A stretch of 64,000 bases of DNA from NCBI GenBank assembly GCA_949358305.1, contig OX442314.1:22437060-22501059 (forward strand). The letters are read 5' to 3'. This DNA comes from Strigamia acuminata (lineage: Eukaryota; Arthropoda; Chilopoda; Geophilomorpha; Linotaeniidae). Position 1 is the first letter of the stretch, and every line of letters begins with the position of its first letter. The notes under the pieces are model-generated. The model worked only from the letters and a program-made list of their open reading frames with translations, did not search any database and was not told the origin of the DNA. Below are positions 29,946 through 42,000 of the stretch, in pieces. The translations under genes were made by a program, and so were the position numbers.

Positions 29946-30459
29946 TATGTGATCAGCGCGCAGGGTCACATATAATATACAAGTATAATATATATTTTTA
30001 TAATATAAAATTTTCATTATAATTTTAATTTTAAATTATAAAATTATAAAATGTAACTTTAATGATCAAAGAATCAATAAATTGAGACTATTAAAGCCAG
30101 ATTGTAATTAGCGTTATTTGTGCCACGAAAATGATTCATTTACGTTAGAATTAAGTACAGTAATTAAAATATTCAGTTATAATTATCAGCAGTCAAAAGT
30201 CGCGTGTCATACAGTTCCATTTTGACGATTCGTCATCAGTGCTTCTGAATAACTTTGGTAAGCATAAATAGTCCTGTTTAGTACTCCATATTATTTTATT
30301 TTAGGCCTACTCTGTTTTCTTTTAAATTCTATTACTGCGTTAACTTTTTAGTGTAAAAAGAACAAACCTTGGATACACGTTTTCAAACGAGTGTACTTAC
30401 ACCAGGTAATAAGTTTGAGTTTACGTAAAGTAAAGTAAACATACACTGGAAAAAAATGT

Positions 30460-30624
30460 AAATTTCCAAACATTTCCAAGTTGGAAATTTATATGAGGTC
30501 CTTGGTTGGTCGGCGGAATCGACCTATCGATCGTCCGGCTGCATATGGGAAATGTAACATTTAAATATGGGAAATGTAATATTTAAATATGGGAAATGTA
30601 ATATTTAAATACGGAAAACGTAAC
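30460..30624. repeat. 10-bp inverted repeat followed by 22-bp tandem repeats
   Basis: AAATTTCCAA at 30460-30469 pairs with TTGGAAATTT at 30481-30490. From 30544 three complete copies of a 22-bp unit starting TATGGGAAATGTAA, plus a partial fourth ending at 30624, stand head to tail. Confidence 0.85.
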
Positions 30625-31062
30625 AAGAACAAGGTAAAATACGGTCAGGAACAAGAAAATTGTATCAAATTTGAACTCACAAGTCAGAAGAGAAAATAAT
30701 GTATAAAATGATCCAATTTCGAAACGATGGGGACAAAATATGAAATCGGGCCAAACAGCAGAGGAACGGAAAAATATGTGTGGATGAAACATAATGTCAA
30801 TAAAATAAACCCACTCCTTCACAAAAAAAACGCTTTATGTTAATTCCACTAACCAAGATGGCTGCTTTTCTCATGACTCCGTAATATACAAACTTTACAA
30901 TCCAACAATATCAACCAAGGAACACGTTATCATATGCTTTTTCAATGTTTAATATTTAAATAATGTTACGTAACATTATTGAGAACCCCCCCTCCCCTGT
31001 CGTAACATCCCGTAACAAAATTTGAAACTCCACCCTCCTTAAGGCGTTACTTAATTTTTGGA

Positions 31063-31200
31063 CGGCCCCCTAGTGGATAGAGCAGTGGTCTTTAGAACAA
31101 AGGGTCCCAGGTCACAAGGTCAGGCCTAGGAATGTAGTGTAAGTGCTGTTTCCGCAGGCTGATCACTCACCTGCAATGCAAGGCACCTAGTGCAGCTCTC
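31063..31200 (+). repeat. tRNA-derived SINE candidate
   Basis: GGCCCCCTAGTGGATAGAG resembles the 5' half and A box of a tRNA. About 45 bp later CAGGTCACAAGGTCAGGCC resembles a degraded B box and 3' stem. The element abuts the second GC-rich repeat. Confidence 0.5.
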
Positions 31201-31204
31201 GCAC

Positions 31205-31615
31205 ATGTGCAAGAGCTGCAGCTGCACTAAGTTCACGAGGTGCACCTCGTGTTTCTCGTGCGCAGCCAGTTGTGGTCCTCGGCAACCAGGTGGAGCTGCG
31301 GGCCATTGGTTCCACTAATCGGGACCCGAAAGTGCTCTTCCGGAAGTGGGTGGGCCCCGCAGAGGCCCAAGAGAGTTCTACTAGCCAGCGAGGCGAACGG
31401 TCGCTTCCACGACCGCTCTTCCAAACTGACTATCGTAGCAACCCGAATGATCGGCGTAGCGACCCGAATGATCAGCGTGGCGACTCTGTCTGAGCGTTCG
31501 AGTATGCCGTGTTCGCCGTACATTCCCCGTGAACGTTACGCCGACGCGGCCGAACATGCTATTCCGATCACGCGTGTCATGCGGCCAGTGGCCGCCGTGC
31601 CACGCTGTCTTGTTA
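31205..31615 (-). repeat. GC-rich interspersed repeat, copy 2 (inverted relative to copy 1)
   Basis: Its reverse complement follows the same order of motifs as 29604-29945: a GCGTG/TGACACGCG palindrome, AACGTTCACGG, CCGTTCGCC, a GGGGCCCAC-type block and CCACCTGGTTGC. This copy carries an internal duplication of a GACCCGAATGATC-like unit near 31440-31480. Confidence 0.7.
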
Positions 31616-31815
31616 GAGATGGCTGCGTTGCAGCCATCGCATTGGGAAATGCACCTGAGACACCAATCATACCCCTAGACAACAATAAAGCTATTCAATA
31701 ACTAAACCTGTGTCTCTGGCTGTATTTCGGTGATAATCTTATCGTGTGTGTTGCGTCCAGCATCCCGTGGCCCTCCCCTGATCAAGTGGCGTCCGTCCGA
31801 ACACTCACAGTGCAA
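31616..31815. repeat. possible retroelement terminal remnant
   Basis: The stretch has an AATAAAGC polyadenylation-type signal followed by CTGTGTCTCTGGCTG and a CCCGTGGCCC segment, a layout seen in LTR R/U5 regions. Copies are not visible elsewhere in the window, so the assignment is weak. Confidence 0.25.
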
Positions 31816-32257
31816 AGAAAACTAAAAGGTTAAGTTATTGTAACTAATTGCAAAATGGTGTAAGTAAAAAAAATCAAACAGTTTAAATAATAAAAAAAAA
31901 ATATTTGAGCTAGTGTATTTAAAATTTTAAAAATGAAAGGTAGTAGATTTTTTTATATTGGTAGAAAACTTGGGAACATATTGGAAATATATAGGAAATG
32001 TATTGTGAAATTTCAAATTTTCAAAATTTTCAAAATTTTCAAAATGTTTATAAAGTTATTGTAAAAAAAATCATGTAAATGGTCTCTTTCCTAGATTGTA
32101 AAAATTTTCAGAAAAAACTTATTTTCAATTGATTGTAAATCTAATTTCCAAAGTTGTAAAATCCATCTGCTTTTATATTTACAATGCTCCACAAGTGAGT
32201 AAATCTGCTTTTTTCCGGTGCAGTCTCAGACAGATTAGTGTTCAAACAACCCGAATA

Positions 32258-33317
32258 ATGAAGATCACTTTACTCTTGGCAGTCGTCGCTGTTGTAGTTG
32301 TTGATGATGCGCAATCACAAGTAAAATTCAAGGATTCATGATTAAGGAAAAAATTCTTATTTAAGATTAATTTGTTCAATATACTGTATTAGGAATGCGA
32401 CCTAATAGACCAGTTTAACAATGGGTTTGCAAAATTGATCAGAACACTGGTTTCAGACACAGACGTAATGATTTTATTTACTCGACTGACTTACTTGTTA
32501 GTTATTAACATGAAATTTACCTTTTTTTTACAGCTCCAAGACGCCTATGTTGGATGTGTAAAACCCTTCGTTTTGGGTGTACGTATTTTTTATTTAATAT
32601 ACAATTTATTACAATGTCGCAAGTACTATTTATTTTCTCGTAGGATTCCTCAGAATGCGACCCCAAAAAATTTAAACTTCCACAAGCCAAAATCTGTGAA
32701 AAAGTCATACAGCACGTGTGTTTTTATTTTATTTTATTTTATTTGATTCCTCTTTTATTTATTGAAACATTCTAACAAAAATTTATAGGCGGAGTTTAAG
32801 AAACAAGTCAAAAATCACAATATTTTGGGCTTCAGAAATATAATCGAAAATATAATTTACGCCGACGGTGGGGAGGTAGATGAATTCTGCAAAAACATGC
32901 CGACAGAAGTCGATAAACTGCTGCCGAAACTCACGAAAGAGGCGGAATTGGAGAAAACAGGTCTTGGCGAAACTACATTGATTTATACCTTTCGACACAA
33001 TACAGTATAATAATTTCATTTAAAAGTAATAATTTTTTATCTTTGTATTTTTAGAGGAATTGCTCGATAAAGTGTGTAAAAAGAATCCCAATCGTTGTAT
33101 AGATAAAGTATTAGCTTCCCAAGAAGCTCAAGACTTCTTTTTTGAAGATGTGTCACCAAGCTTTAAAGATTTCATCAAAAATATTATCGCGCAATTCAAA
33201 GAAAATGGAAATCTCAACGTTACCGGAAAATTGGAGTTGATGTTCGGAGGTGGTGATTTTGGTATCAAAGTGACCAAATGTCTTAATAAAATTCTTACTA
33301 TCTCTACTAGTAGCTAG
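32258..33317 (+). CDS. array gene B: small secreted protein
   Basis: Exons 32258-32320, 32393-32464, 32534-32578, 32644-32715, 32789-32960 and 33055-33317 give 228 residues. The first four are 63, 72, 45 and 72 bp with phase-0 introns; the last intron is phase 1. The signal peptide is MKITLLLAVVAVVVVDDAQS. The mature part has one cysteine per early exon (ECDLIDQF, YVGCVKPF, ECDPKKFKLPQAKIC), then EFCKNMPTEVDKL, VCKKNPNRC and the conserved C-terminal LMFGGGDFGIKV. It is closest to gene C, and even the 5' leader TCTCAGACAGATTAGTG is shared. The donor used by C and D for the last intron is missing here; an upstream GTCTTG donor restores the frame. Function unknown. Confidence 0.72.
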
Positions 33318-33545
33318 TTAAAGAGATGAAACACTTACAAACTTTCCAACATTCTATTAATTTAGGTTGGTAATTCAATGTATTCGGACGTAATAAATTT
33401 TTGTTTTATTACCAATAACAAAAATTGCTTCCATTTAGCCAATAAACTTAGTCAGAAATTTATTTCTATTGTGATAATGGAGTTAAAGGTCACATGGGTA
33501 AAAAATGAATGAAAGGGGCACAGAAGCAACTGTGCCGCAACATTA

Positions 33546-33712
33546 AACTACGTCAGGAATCTTTTCGAATCCATCTGGTTCTACGGATTCACGACGCTAG
33601 ATGTCAGCGTTAATCAAACTGTAACGTATTTCCTTTGGATTTACGCTTCCTTTTCCTCCAAAAGCCGAAAGGCCGTGCGGACGGGTAAGACGAAAACTCG
33701 GTATCACTGGAA
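33546..33712 (-). other. coding-like fragment with in-frame TAG
   Basis: After a TTTCCAG acceptor the minus strand reads RLTRPHGLSAFGGKGSV and continues to INADI, a TAG stop, then in the same frame RRESVEPDGFEKIPDVV and TAA. It looks like an old exon or retrocopy remnant. I do not recognise the protein and see no upstream exon. Confidence 0.35.
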
Positions 33713-33744
33713 ATAAAAGAAATAAAAGTACAAAATTGCGGAAG

Positions 33745-34690
33745 CAAATAACTTATCAGCAAATGATCTTTTTCACTATAAATCCACTATTGACCATGAA
33801 ATTTCTTTCAATGGTTGGGGTCTGCAAGTACATAGAAGTAGAAGGAGACAAATTATTAACAAAGTTGAAGAGATGCGGATTCTGTAAAACTGACTTGTCA
33901 GCGTTTTAAGTCAGTTGATTTTTTTTATGAATAATTATTTACTGAGTAATTTTTTTTACGATGGTTCCAAACAATAAACTTTTTATCAAAAATACTATTT
34001 TAACGGTTGGCTATAGCAACCTGGCTGAAATACAGCTGACATGTTGCGAACTCAAGAGAGTAGGCCTACTCTGTGATTCAGACATTCGTTTTGTGAGTGG
34101 CGGACGACGCTAAACGCACCTCACAAGGTAAATGACAAAAAGAGCACACTGGTTTTGGTGTCTAGGGATCAGTGTCCCTAACATGCATTACCTTGACCAA
34201 CATCTGGCCACATAGTCGGACACCACATGGACAGCCTGGTCGGATCACTTTAAACCGTGCCGTTCTTTTCAGTACGGTTGCTGAACGATCGTTCACGTTG
34301 CTGGGCCAGTGGAAACCTGGCCGCTGAGCGCTGACCATACTGATCCTTTGTTTTGCAACTCCTCTTTCCCCAATGGTTCTCTCACCACTTTCTGGGATTG
34401 CTTTCGTCATATTGATGAGTCTAGTGACCTCTGGTGCCAGGTGGCCAAAGTTTTAGTGAAGAAGGGGTCAAATTTACAAAAGTTTTTGTAATGATTATCC
34501 AATGGAATATGAAAAAAAAAATAGAAGCTCAATAAAAACAATTCAAAAATTACATTTCTTATGTCGTAATTCTGAGCTTTAAAGGTTACCTCATACACCT
34601 CATACCTCATATCTCAAACATAGGAATGTTTTTAAGTCTTAAGTGGGTGCCATTACATGGTGCTTTTGTTCAAAGTGTTCGATCGTCGAC
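33745..34690 (+). pseudogene. array remnant: broken copy related to genes D and G
   Basis: The segment 33750-33960 aligns by eye with exon 5 of gene D and the following intron (ACTATAAATCC, TTTCAATGGTTGG, then GTCAGTTGATTTTTT). The segment 34505-34690 aligns with exon 6 (AGAAGCTCAA, CAAAAATTACATTT, TTTTTAAGTCTTAAGTGGG). No exons 1-4 are visible upstream. Indels break the frame, and about 530 bp of unrelated DNA separates the two parts. It is a dead member of the family. Confidence 0.7.
33970..34503. repeat. insertion inside the array pseudogene
   Basis: Sequence absent from the corresponding place in genes D and G. It is richer in G and C than the flanks, with short palindromes such as TAGGGATCAGTGTCCCTA and GAACGATCGTTC. 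It is probably a mobile element fragment. Its ends are not well defined. Confidence 0.4.
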
Positions 34691-35103
34691 AAAGTGATCG
34701 AGCCCCGATTAAGAGTCAGGAGATATTTCTAGATTTAATGGAAAAACATTTGGCCACATTGCAATAAGTTAAATGGAATTATAAAGTAGACAGGATTGGG
34801 GATAAATTCAGAAGATCAGTGTAACAAGTGAAAGAGAAAACTGAAGGAATAAAAGTAGAAAATCCCTTAAACCTCTGTGGGATCGGTAGATCATTCCTTG
34901 GGCTTCCCATTTATTTGAAGCAAATCTTGTCTTCATTAGAGGAAATTGTCTCTTGTTATTTGAATCTTGAAAAATTAGGTGTGCATTAGAGAGAGGCAAA
35001 TAAAGATGGCAGTTTCCAAGTTCCAAACCAGATTAAGAAAATAATTTTCGGTTTGTCTTTTTCAGCCGCAAATTTGATATTTGTGATAATTATTTATTAG
35101 GCA
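34691..35103. other. intergenic stretch before the gypsy element
   Basis: About 400 bp without recognisable genes. It ends with GGCA (35100-35103), which is repeated right after the element and is its target-site duplication. Confidence 0.5.
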
Positions 35104-36062
35104 TGCTGCGATCCGGGTTTTTATCCACTTAATTTCTAATAAATTAAGCAGAAACCGCAGGTGAATGCTTTACAAGACTTATATCGCGGCCGAAACTTGT
35201 CTAGGGTTAAGTTTACGGAAATAGGAATAAAAAGACAGTTTATTATGGTAATAAAAATCACACAAATGTTTTATTCGATAAATTACAATATATACTAATT
35301 ATGATTATGAATATCACAGAATAAAATGAGCGGGAAACAATGAAACAAAGGAAGGGCTTGCAACGACTGTTGCAAGCTACAAAGCGTCAGAAATGGCGCT
35401 TAAACAACTTGAAGTTGTTAGGCGAAGGCAAATTGTCTTCGTTCTACGAACTCACGAACGATGGTCGAAGACGATGGTTCTCGTGGGCTCCTTCTACGGC
35501 TCGTGCGACGGCTCGGCGGCGGTGGTTGACGGCTGTAGGCGTCCGGCTTTCGTACGATGGCGGTGGCTGTCGTTCGCGCAACAGCGACGGCGATGGTTCA
35601 CGATCGTCGGGAATCTTCTCTTCTCGATTGCTGGAATTAGCGACGGCTAATTCAAGCAGGATTGCTGGCTTTGTGCGTTTGATACACAAAGATAGCAGGT
35701 GAAACTGAGTTACAACGGTCCTCTATCAATACTTTTCTTTCAGGAGCAAAAGCAGTGATGTTGAGGTTGTTGTTGTATTTTTCAGAGTCCCGATTTGAGC
35801 CAAGACGCGAGCCCAGCACGCTTCAATATTGCGCAGAAAACCTGCGCACTTAGCTCAAATGGGTGCAACTAGTGGTTATTACACCATATTGCACCATAAC
35901 GGCTAATAACCGTTTTCACCCCGGACAACCTGGGGTGATATGTGCCTAGAGAGGATTTCTCCCCTCGGTCACATGATCTGACTTGGCGTGTGCCACAGTC
36001 AAATTAATTAGAAGATAATTAATTTAATCTTCTAAGTTGGTGAATATTTTGAGATCACCACA
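35104..36062 (-). repeat. LTR of gypsy element (3' LTR)
   Basis: It matches 46485-47443 at a constant offset of 11381 bp. On the minus strand it begins with TG after the polypurine tract. The small ORFs within recur in both LTR copies and are not genes. Confidence 0.95.
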
Positions 36063-36075
36063 CATCCCCCCATTT
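36063..36075 (-). other. polypurine tract of gypsy element
   Basis: On the minus strand ATGGGGGGATG directly abuts the 3' LTR, the expected site for plus-strand primer retention during reverse transcription. Confidence 0.75.
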
Positions 36076-36114
36076 AAGACGAATCTTACATGGAGAGAAA
36101 ATGAACGAACCAAT

Positions 36115-38910
36115 TTATGATTCGTCCATGGTCTGAGTTCGCTCAGGCGTCAACGGGCGCATCATATCCGTGGTGTCGTCCCTCGGGTTGGACCGCTCGT
36201 TAACCGTACACAGGTCGCGACCTGCGTTTGGTCCGGAGACCATTCCAGGGTTGACATGAAGCCAAACCTGGATGATTCTTGCCGAGTTCGCTCGGTTGAA
36301 GAATCCTAGCGCCGCGAACTCGATTGGATCCTCTGGCGCTAATCGTGCTCTCAGGAGTCGATCATGGAGCACCGATGGTGGGCTTAACACCCGGATGTGG
36401 TCCTCGAGCCACATAAACACCTGCCTCGACAACTTGTGGTTGTTGCTAAGCAGTGTTCGCGTATCCGGCGTCAAATAGAAGTGCGGATACAGGCGCATTA
36501 GGGTCTTGAAAGCCGACTCTTTTTTCAGCGGCTTGACCTTCGTCTCCGGCTTGGCTGGCGGCGGCGGCGGCGGACGTGAGTCTTCCGTCGTGGCATCGTC
36601 AAACTGGCACTGCGGGCCCAAGAAAACCAACGCAGGTGCGGAGGTTGACGAGGGTGTGACGCCTCGTCCCGGTGCTCGACCCACACCGGGGAGCTGACGG
36701 GTTTCGACTACCCGTTGAACTCCGGCTGGAGTTTGAGAACTTCCGGCGTTCTCTGGCCAAAATGAACATCCAGCGCCCTCTTGGGCCGACTGGAAAACAG
36801 CCAGTGACGCAGCTGCTGTGGCGCTTGTAACTGGAAGCGGTGGTCTTCCGGTCATTCGCGCCGTGGCCTTCGCAAAGGACCACTCGGTTCGCAACCGAAC
36901 GGCGGCCTCTTCTTCGGTCTCACCGTTTGCTACGACTTGCTTTATTAGCTCGGCTAAGATCGTAGGCGGGTCGAGCCTGAGGTGGTACCACAGCTCGACT
37001 TTCTTCTCCGACAGGCCCATCGGCGCGGTCCAAAGGTACGTTATGGCCGCTAACGCCTGTCCTGGCGAAGGAAGAACACCAGGGTACAACACCCTAGTCA
37101 TCCCCGGAATTAGCTGACGCTGAAAATCCATCAGACGGGGATCATCAATGGTATTGATGTCGGAGACTTCTAGCCTTTCAGCTAGTCTCTGCCAGTCCTT
37201 CTGCGACTCGGCGATCTGGGCGCTTTGGTATGCGTCCAGCTTCTGGAGCACTTCCTGCTGTGCTCTAATGGGTTGCTGCTCGTAGCAGGTCCATTGTGGG
37301 CCGAATGACTCACTAAAAAATGGCCGGAGTTGCAGGTTGCTAACTCCAGCCGGCAAGCGGGAAACATATCCTTGTTCGGGCAAGCGGCTAGCATGTCCAG
37401 GTACTGGCACGCTACAGTCGGGAGAAATATCACCGACAACACGTCTCATGGCGTATGGAGTAGCCGAGTTGTCCACTTTGAACGTGGAGGCGGTTCGGCT
37501 ACTTCGGGCGGACTTAATTGTGGAGTCCGATTCAAAACTCAGCGAAGACGACGAGCCAAACGACTCTGGTGTCCGTCCTCGTCGCGACTGCGGGCGTGAT
37601 GGCTGCGCGTCAGTCGAATATGGGCGTGATCGCTTCTGACGTTCCTCTCGATCGCGGCTTGATTCGCGGAACATCGGTCGGACTGGAACCGGCGGAGGGA
37701 GTTGCCCCACCCTCAAATCCTCGTCTTGCGGCGGAGGATTGATGGCCGCTGGGGCCGGAATTTCATCTTCTTGATAAAAAGGGAGAGCGCAACGCGCTTG
37801 CTCCTCTGCCTCGTGTTCTCGAGCCAGTTGTCGATTTTCGTCGACGCGAAGCTGCACCGCGGCAGCTCTGAGTGCTTTGGACGGGAAAAATCCCGGAAAA
37901 TCGTTAAAACACCCGGCGAGCGCCAACTGGTGGAGCTCGGTTTGTGTGACGGGAAGTTGTGGGTTCCCGTCACGAACGGATTTGCGATACCGTTTAACGA
38001 CTTCGCGTTGTGTCGTCTTGAGGTTCTTCCTCAATTGGGTTAGAGCACCGTAATTAATTCCGGTACTCTTTAGCGCTCTTCTGCGCTCGTGACGCTCTCG
38101 TGGCGTCACTGGCCACTGGTTGTGCAGCAACTCTGCTGCAAGCGGTCCTGGGGGGCTCTCGTCGAGCGTCCACTCGATTTCGTCGACACCGTCCACGTGA
38201 AGGCGCTCGATGAATCTTCCTTTTGCACCAAATCCTTGCAGCGCTGATCTGCTGAAGTCGTGGCGCAACTTCCACCAGGTATTGTTTGCCGTCTTCAGTC
38301 TTCTGATTTTTTCGGGCAATGCCGCTCGAAAAATCAGCGGGTGCTGAGTCGGCACGTGATCGGGAAGCGCGAATGGCGTTTCTCGATCCCTCTCGATCTG
38401 TATTCGAAGAAAAATAAATAAATTAGTTTATTTAAAAATAAACAAATAATTTCTTATTTGAAATATTTTTTAAGCTTAGCGCTTGTGGCTGTGAGTCACT
38501 AAGGGATGTTGGTTGTCATGGCAACTCCCTTCGCACATGCTTGAAGCACGTGACTTTTATAGCCGCCATTTTTATTTTTTAGCGGCTTGTGTTTGAAGTC
38601 AGGAAAAGTGAAATTACTCAATTTTTCTGACTTAAACACTTGGTAAAAATTTATTCTAATAATTTACCCGTTGTTGAAGCGTCAATTGAACGTCTTCATT
38701 TGCCCCTTCCATGGGCATTTCTCCGTCCGCCTGGAGTTGGATCGCTTCCTCGTCCATTCTCTTTCGTTTTCCGGTAATTTCGGAAATTCTTTCGTCTTGA
38801 AAGAGAAATAATACATAAATCTTATGTTTTATCAAATTTTTCATACAGAAAAATTACTTACGATCAGGTTGTCGAACTATTCGGGTCGTAACGTAGGCGA
38901 TGCGATGCAT
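36115..38910 (-). CDS. gypsy element ORF3, spliced, env position, unknown function
   Basis: Exons 38862-38910, 38668-38795 and 36115-38397 join through GTAAGT and GTAAAT donors to 2460 bp, 819 residues, with exact phase closure. The start is MHRIAYVTTRIVRQPD. Exon 2 carries basic GKRKRMDEE, which may be a nuclear signal. The body is rich in Arg, Pro and Ser, with RSRPYSTDAQPSRPQSRRGR and a PPPPPPAKPETK stretch. I see no signal peptide, furin site or transmembrane helix, so it does not look like an envelope protein although it sits where env would. Splicing implies a subgenomic RNA. The part around residues 460-560 (GMTRVLYPGVLPSPGQALAA onward) could be a compact helical domain. Confidence 0.7.
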
Positions 38911-39099
38911 ACACTCTCGAAACTTTTGAAAAAGTGACTAAGTTCGTTGATTGCAAACACGAACTTGGATTAGAGACGCTTTGTGACGTCACTAATTATA
39001 ACGTATGATTAACGTTGTCATTCGAGTGGGTACTACGAATGACGTCACGAGATTGCTTTCTCGGATCTTTTGGGTAAACCCAAAAGGTGAAAGACAACA

Positions 39100-42000
39100 C
39101 TATGTCTTGGCTCGCGGAACGCGAGATCTCAAGTTGTACTTTGACTTTCGCGAAGTACAATCCAACTTGTTTAGATTGTCATCAGCATCGTCTCCAATGT
39201 CAGATGAGTTATATACTTCATTGTTTGAAATTTTCTCTTTTTCTAAAAACATTTCCTTTTCTAGATTTTCATCAAGAGAAACATTTTCAAGTCGCTGGTT
39301 TATTTCATCGACTTCGTTATTTTTGAGTTTCGATTTTTTACTCGATTCCGTGTTTTCGACAGGAATTTTGGATAATTTAGCATCATCCAAGGTATTAACA
39401 ATATTTTTTGTTTTTTGACCCACTTCCTCCCCTTCCAGCCAAATTTCTTGGTTGAAAACGGGAAAGTACGGCATTAATTCAGTGCCGTGAACAGCTGGAT
39501 AAATTTTATTATCACTCAGCCGTCGAAGTTGAAAGGCGCCTCCTTGTAACCTTTTGATAATTACATAAGGCCCATTCCTTTTCGGTGAAATGCCTGCTGC
39601 TATTCCTTTAGCGGCATTTGAGAGAATATGAGACTCTCGCCAGACTAAATCATTTTGTCTGAAGTTGTCGAATTTCTTATCTGATTTTTCAGCTTCGACA
39701 CGGCGTCTCAAATCTAAGACGTGAGACATCATATGCTGATACGTCTCTGCAATTATTGTTTCTAATTTCTGAACATATAAATGCGGATTTTTTGGATCAA
39801 TGACTAAAATTCCTTCCGGAATTCTTGGATCCCAAGGAATTCTTAATTCTCGGAAAAAATTTAAGAAAGCAGGAGAATAATCTCTGCCTCTTGTTACAGT
39901 TGTTCTCAAACTGAATGCAAATTCGCGTAGATACTCATCCCATTGGTCATGAATATCTAAATAAATCGAAACTAAATATTTAATATCTCGATTGGTTCTC
40001 TCCACAGGATTGCTTTGTGGATGATAAATCGATCTCGGTGTTCGCGACATGTCGAATTTTTTGCAAAATTCTTTATAGACCTGTGATCGAAATTGTGGTC
40101 CATTATCACTTATGATTTGTCTCGGAAATCCGAAAGTCATTGATAAGTGATAAATTGTGTTGGCAACTTTTATTGCCGTTGGATTACACATTGGAAATAA
40201 TTCGGGCCAATGTGTAGCGACATCTACGATGACGCAAATGTGGGTATTGTTTTTTCTGGTTCTTGGTTTGGGACCAGACAAATCCACACTGAGGCAGTCA
40301 AATGGTCCAAATGGTCCAATTTGAGCGCCTTCAATTTCGGTCTTTGATCTCGGCTTACATGCCTGACATCCTTGACAATGTTGAATAAAACGTGTAATAT
40401 CACGTTTCATACCTTTCCAGGTATAAACTCTTCGAGTTCGGTACATTGTCCTCGCAATGCCTGGGTGGCCGGACAGTGGATGTCCGTGCATCAACCAAAT
40501 GATTTTATAAATCAATTTTCTTGGCACAACAACTTTAAGTGCCCTACCATCCTCTCCCAATTCATCGGTGGAGGTAGGATGATAATGGAGTAGCATATCT
40601 TCTTCAATGAGATAAGTACTCGCGTGTCTTTCAAAGTTTCTTCTTTGAAGACGAGTTACTATGTAACTTGGATATTGCTTGTTTAGCAAGTAATTGCGAA
40701 TATGTTGGCAAAATTCGTCTGCTTTTTGCGCTGCAATAATGTCATCTCTCGTTGGAGGATCACATTCTAATTGCTTCGCAATTTTAGCTGCAAATGCTTT
40801 AATTAAAACATTTGTTGTTGGCAGCTCGAATTTTTTAGCCATCATAGCTCTTAATTCGACGTCAGGGGTTCCTGACGGATCATGCATGTTAATACAAAAA
40901 TTAATTAATGCTTGATCGTCGTCATTAACTATTATTGACTTGGGTAATTCGTTCAATTTTCCCATTTGCCAACTTCGGCAAGGAGATGGACAATATGATA
41001 ATAAATCATCATTATCGCCATCGTCTTCTGGTTCGTCAGGTGCGCTGACAGGTGCACGTGACAATGCGTCTGCTATTACATTTAGCGGACCTTTGACGTA
41101 TTGTATTTCGAACGAATACGCCATCAGCTCCATTTGCCAACGAGCTAATCTGCCCGACGGGTCAGATAACGACATCAACCACCTAAGTGCTTGGTGATCC
41201 GTTTGTACAGTGAATGTAGTGTACTCTAAGTATGGGCGAAATTTGCGTAATCCCCATACTACTGCGAGACATTCTAATTCTGTCACAGTATAATTCTTTT
41301 CAGCGGGTTGCAAGCTTCTGCTTGCATACACGCATGGCATTTCGACTTCTTGGCCATCCACATTTTTCTTTTGTGTAAGGGCTGCACCCAACCCTTGTTT
41401 ACTGGCGTCAGTATGAACAATAAATGGCATGTACAAGTCAGGCATCTTCATTGTTTCAGCATTCGTAAGCAGGTCTTTTATTGCGTCGAATGCTGCTTGA
41501 TGATGCAGTTCCCAATCGAACTCCGCATCTTTCTTCAAGAGTGGCCTTAGTGGTTCTGCCACTGTGGCCAAATTCTTGATTAGGCGGTGAAAGAAATTCA
41601 CCATGCCTAGAAATCTTTGTAATTCCTTAAGATTGGTAGGAGCAGGAAATTGCGTAATTGCAGCGACTTTTTTAGGGTCTACTGCAAGTCCTTCTACTCC
41701 TACTTTGTAGCCTAGAAAAATTAATTCCTTTCTACAGAGATGCGTCTTGCCAGGGTGCGCATGTAAATTAGCTTCTGCCAATTTTTTAAACACTATATCT
41801 AAATGTTTAATGTGTTCTTCGAACGATTTGGATACAATAATTATGTCATCCAAATATGCCCATGCAAATTTTCTGTAAACGTCACCCAAAACTTTTTCCA
41901 TTAATTCTTGGAAGGTAGTTGGTGCGTTTACTAATCCGAAAGGCATGACTAAAAACATTAGTCTTCCCATTGGGCTCCAGAAGGCAGTTTTTTCTCTGTC

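Noticed and set aside
29610-30020. Long minus and plus ORFs in the GC-rich repeat
   Set aside because: They come from high GC in a repeat; the second copy does not keep the frames.
35340-35702. ORFs inside the gypsy LTRs (also at 46721-47083)
   Set aside because: Identical in both LTRs only because the LTRs are identical; no start context or family signal.
36115-38910. Calling gypsy ORF3 an envelope gene from its position
   Set aside because: No signal peptide, cleavage site, fusion peptide or membrane helix can be seen.
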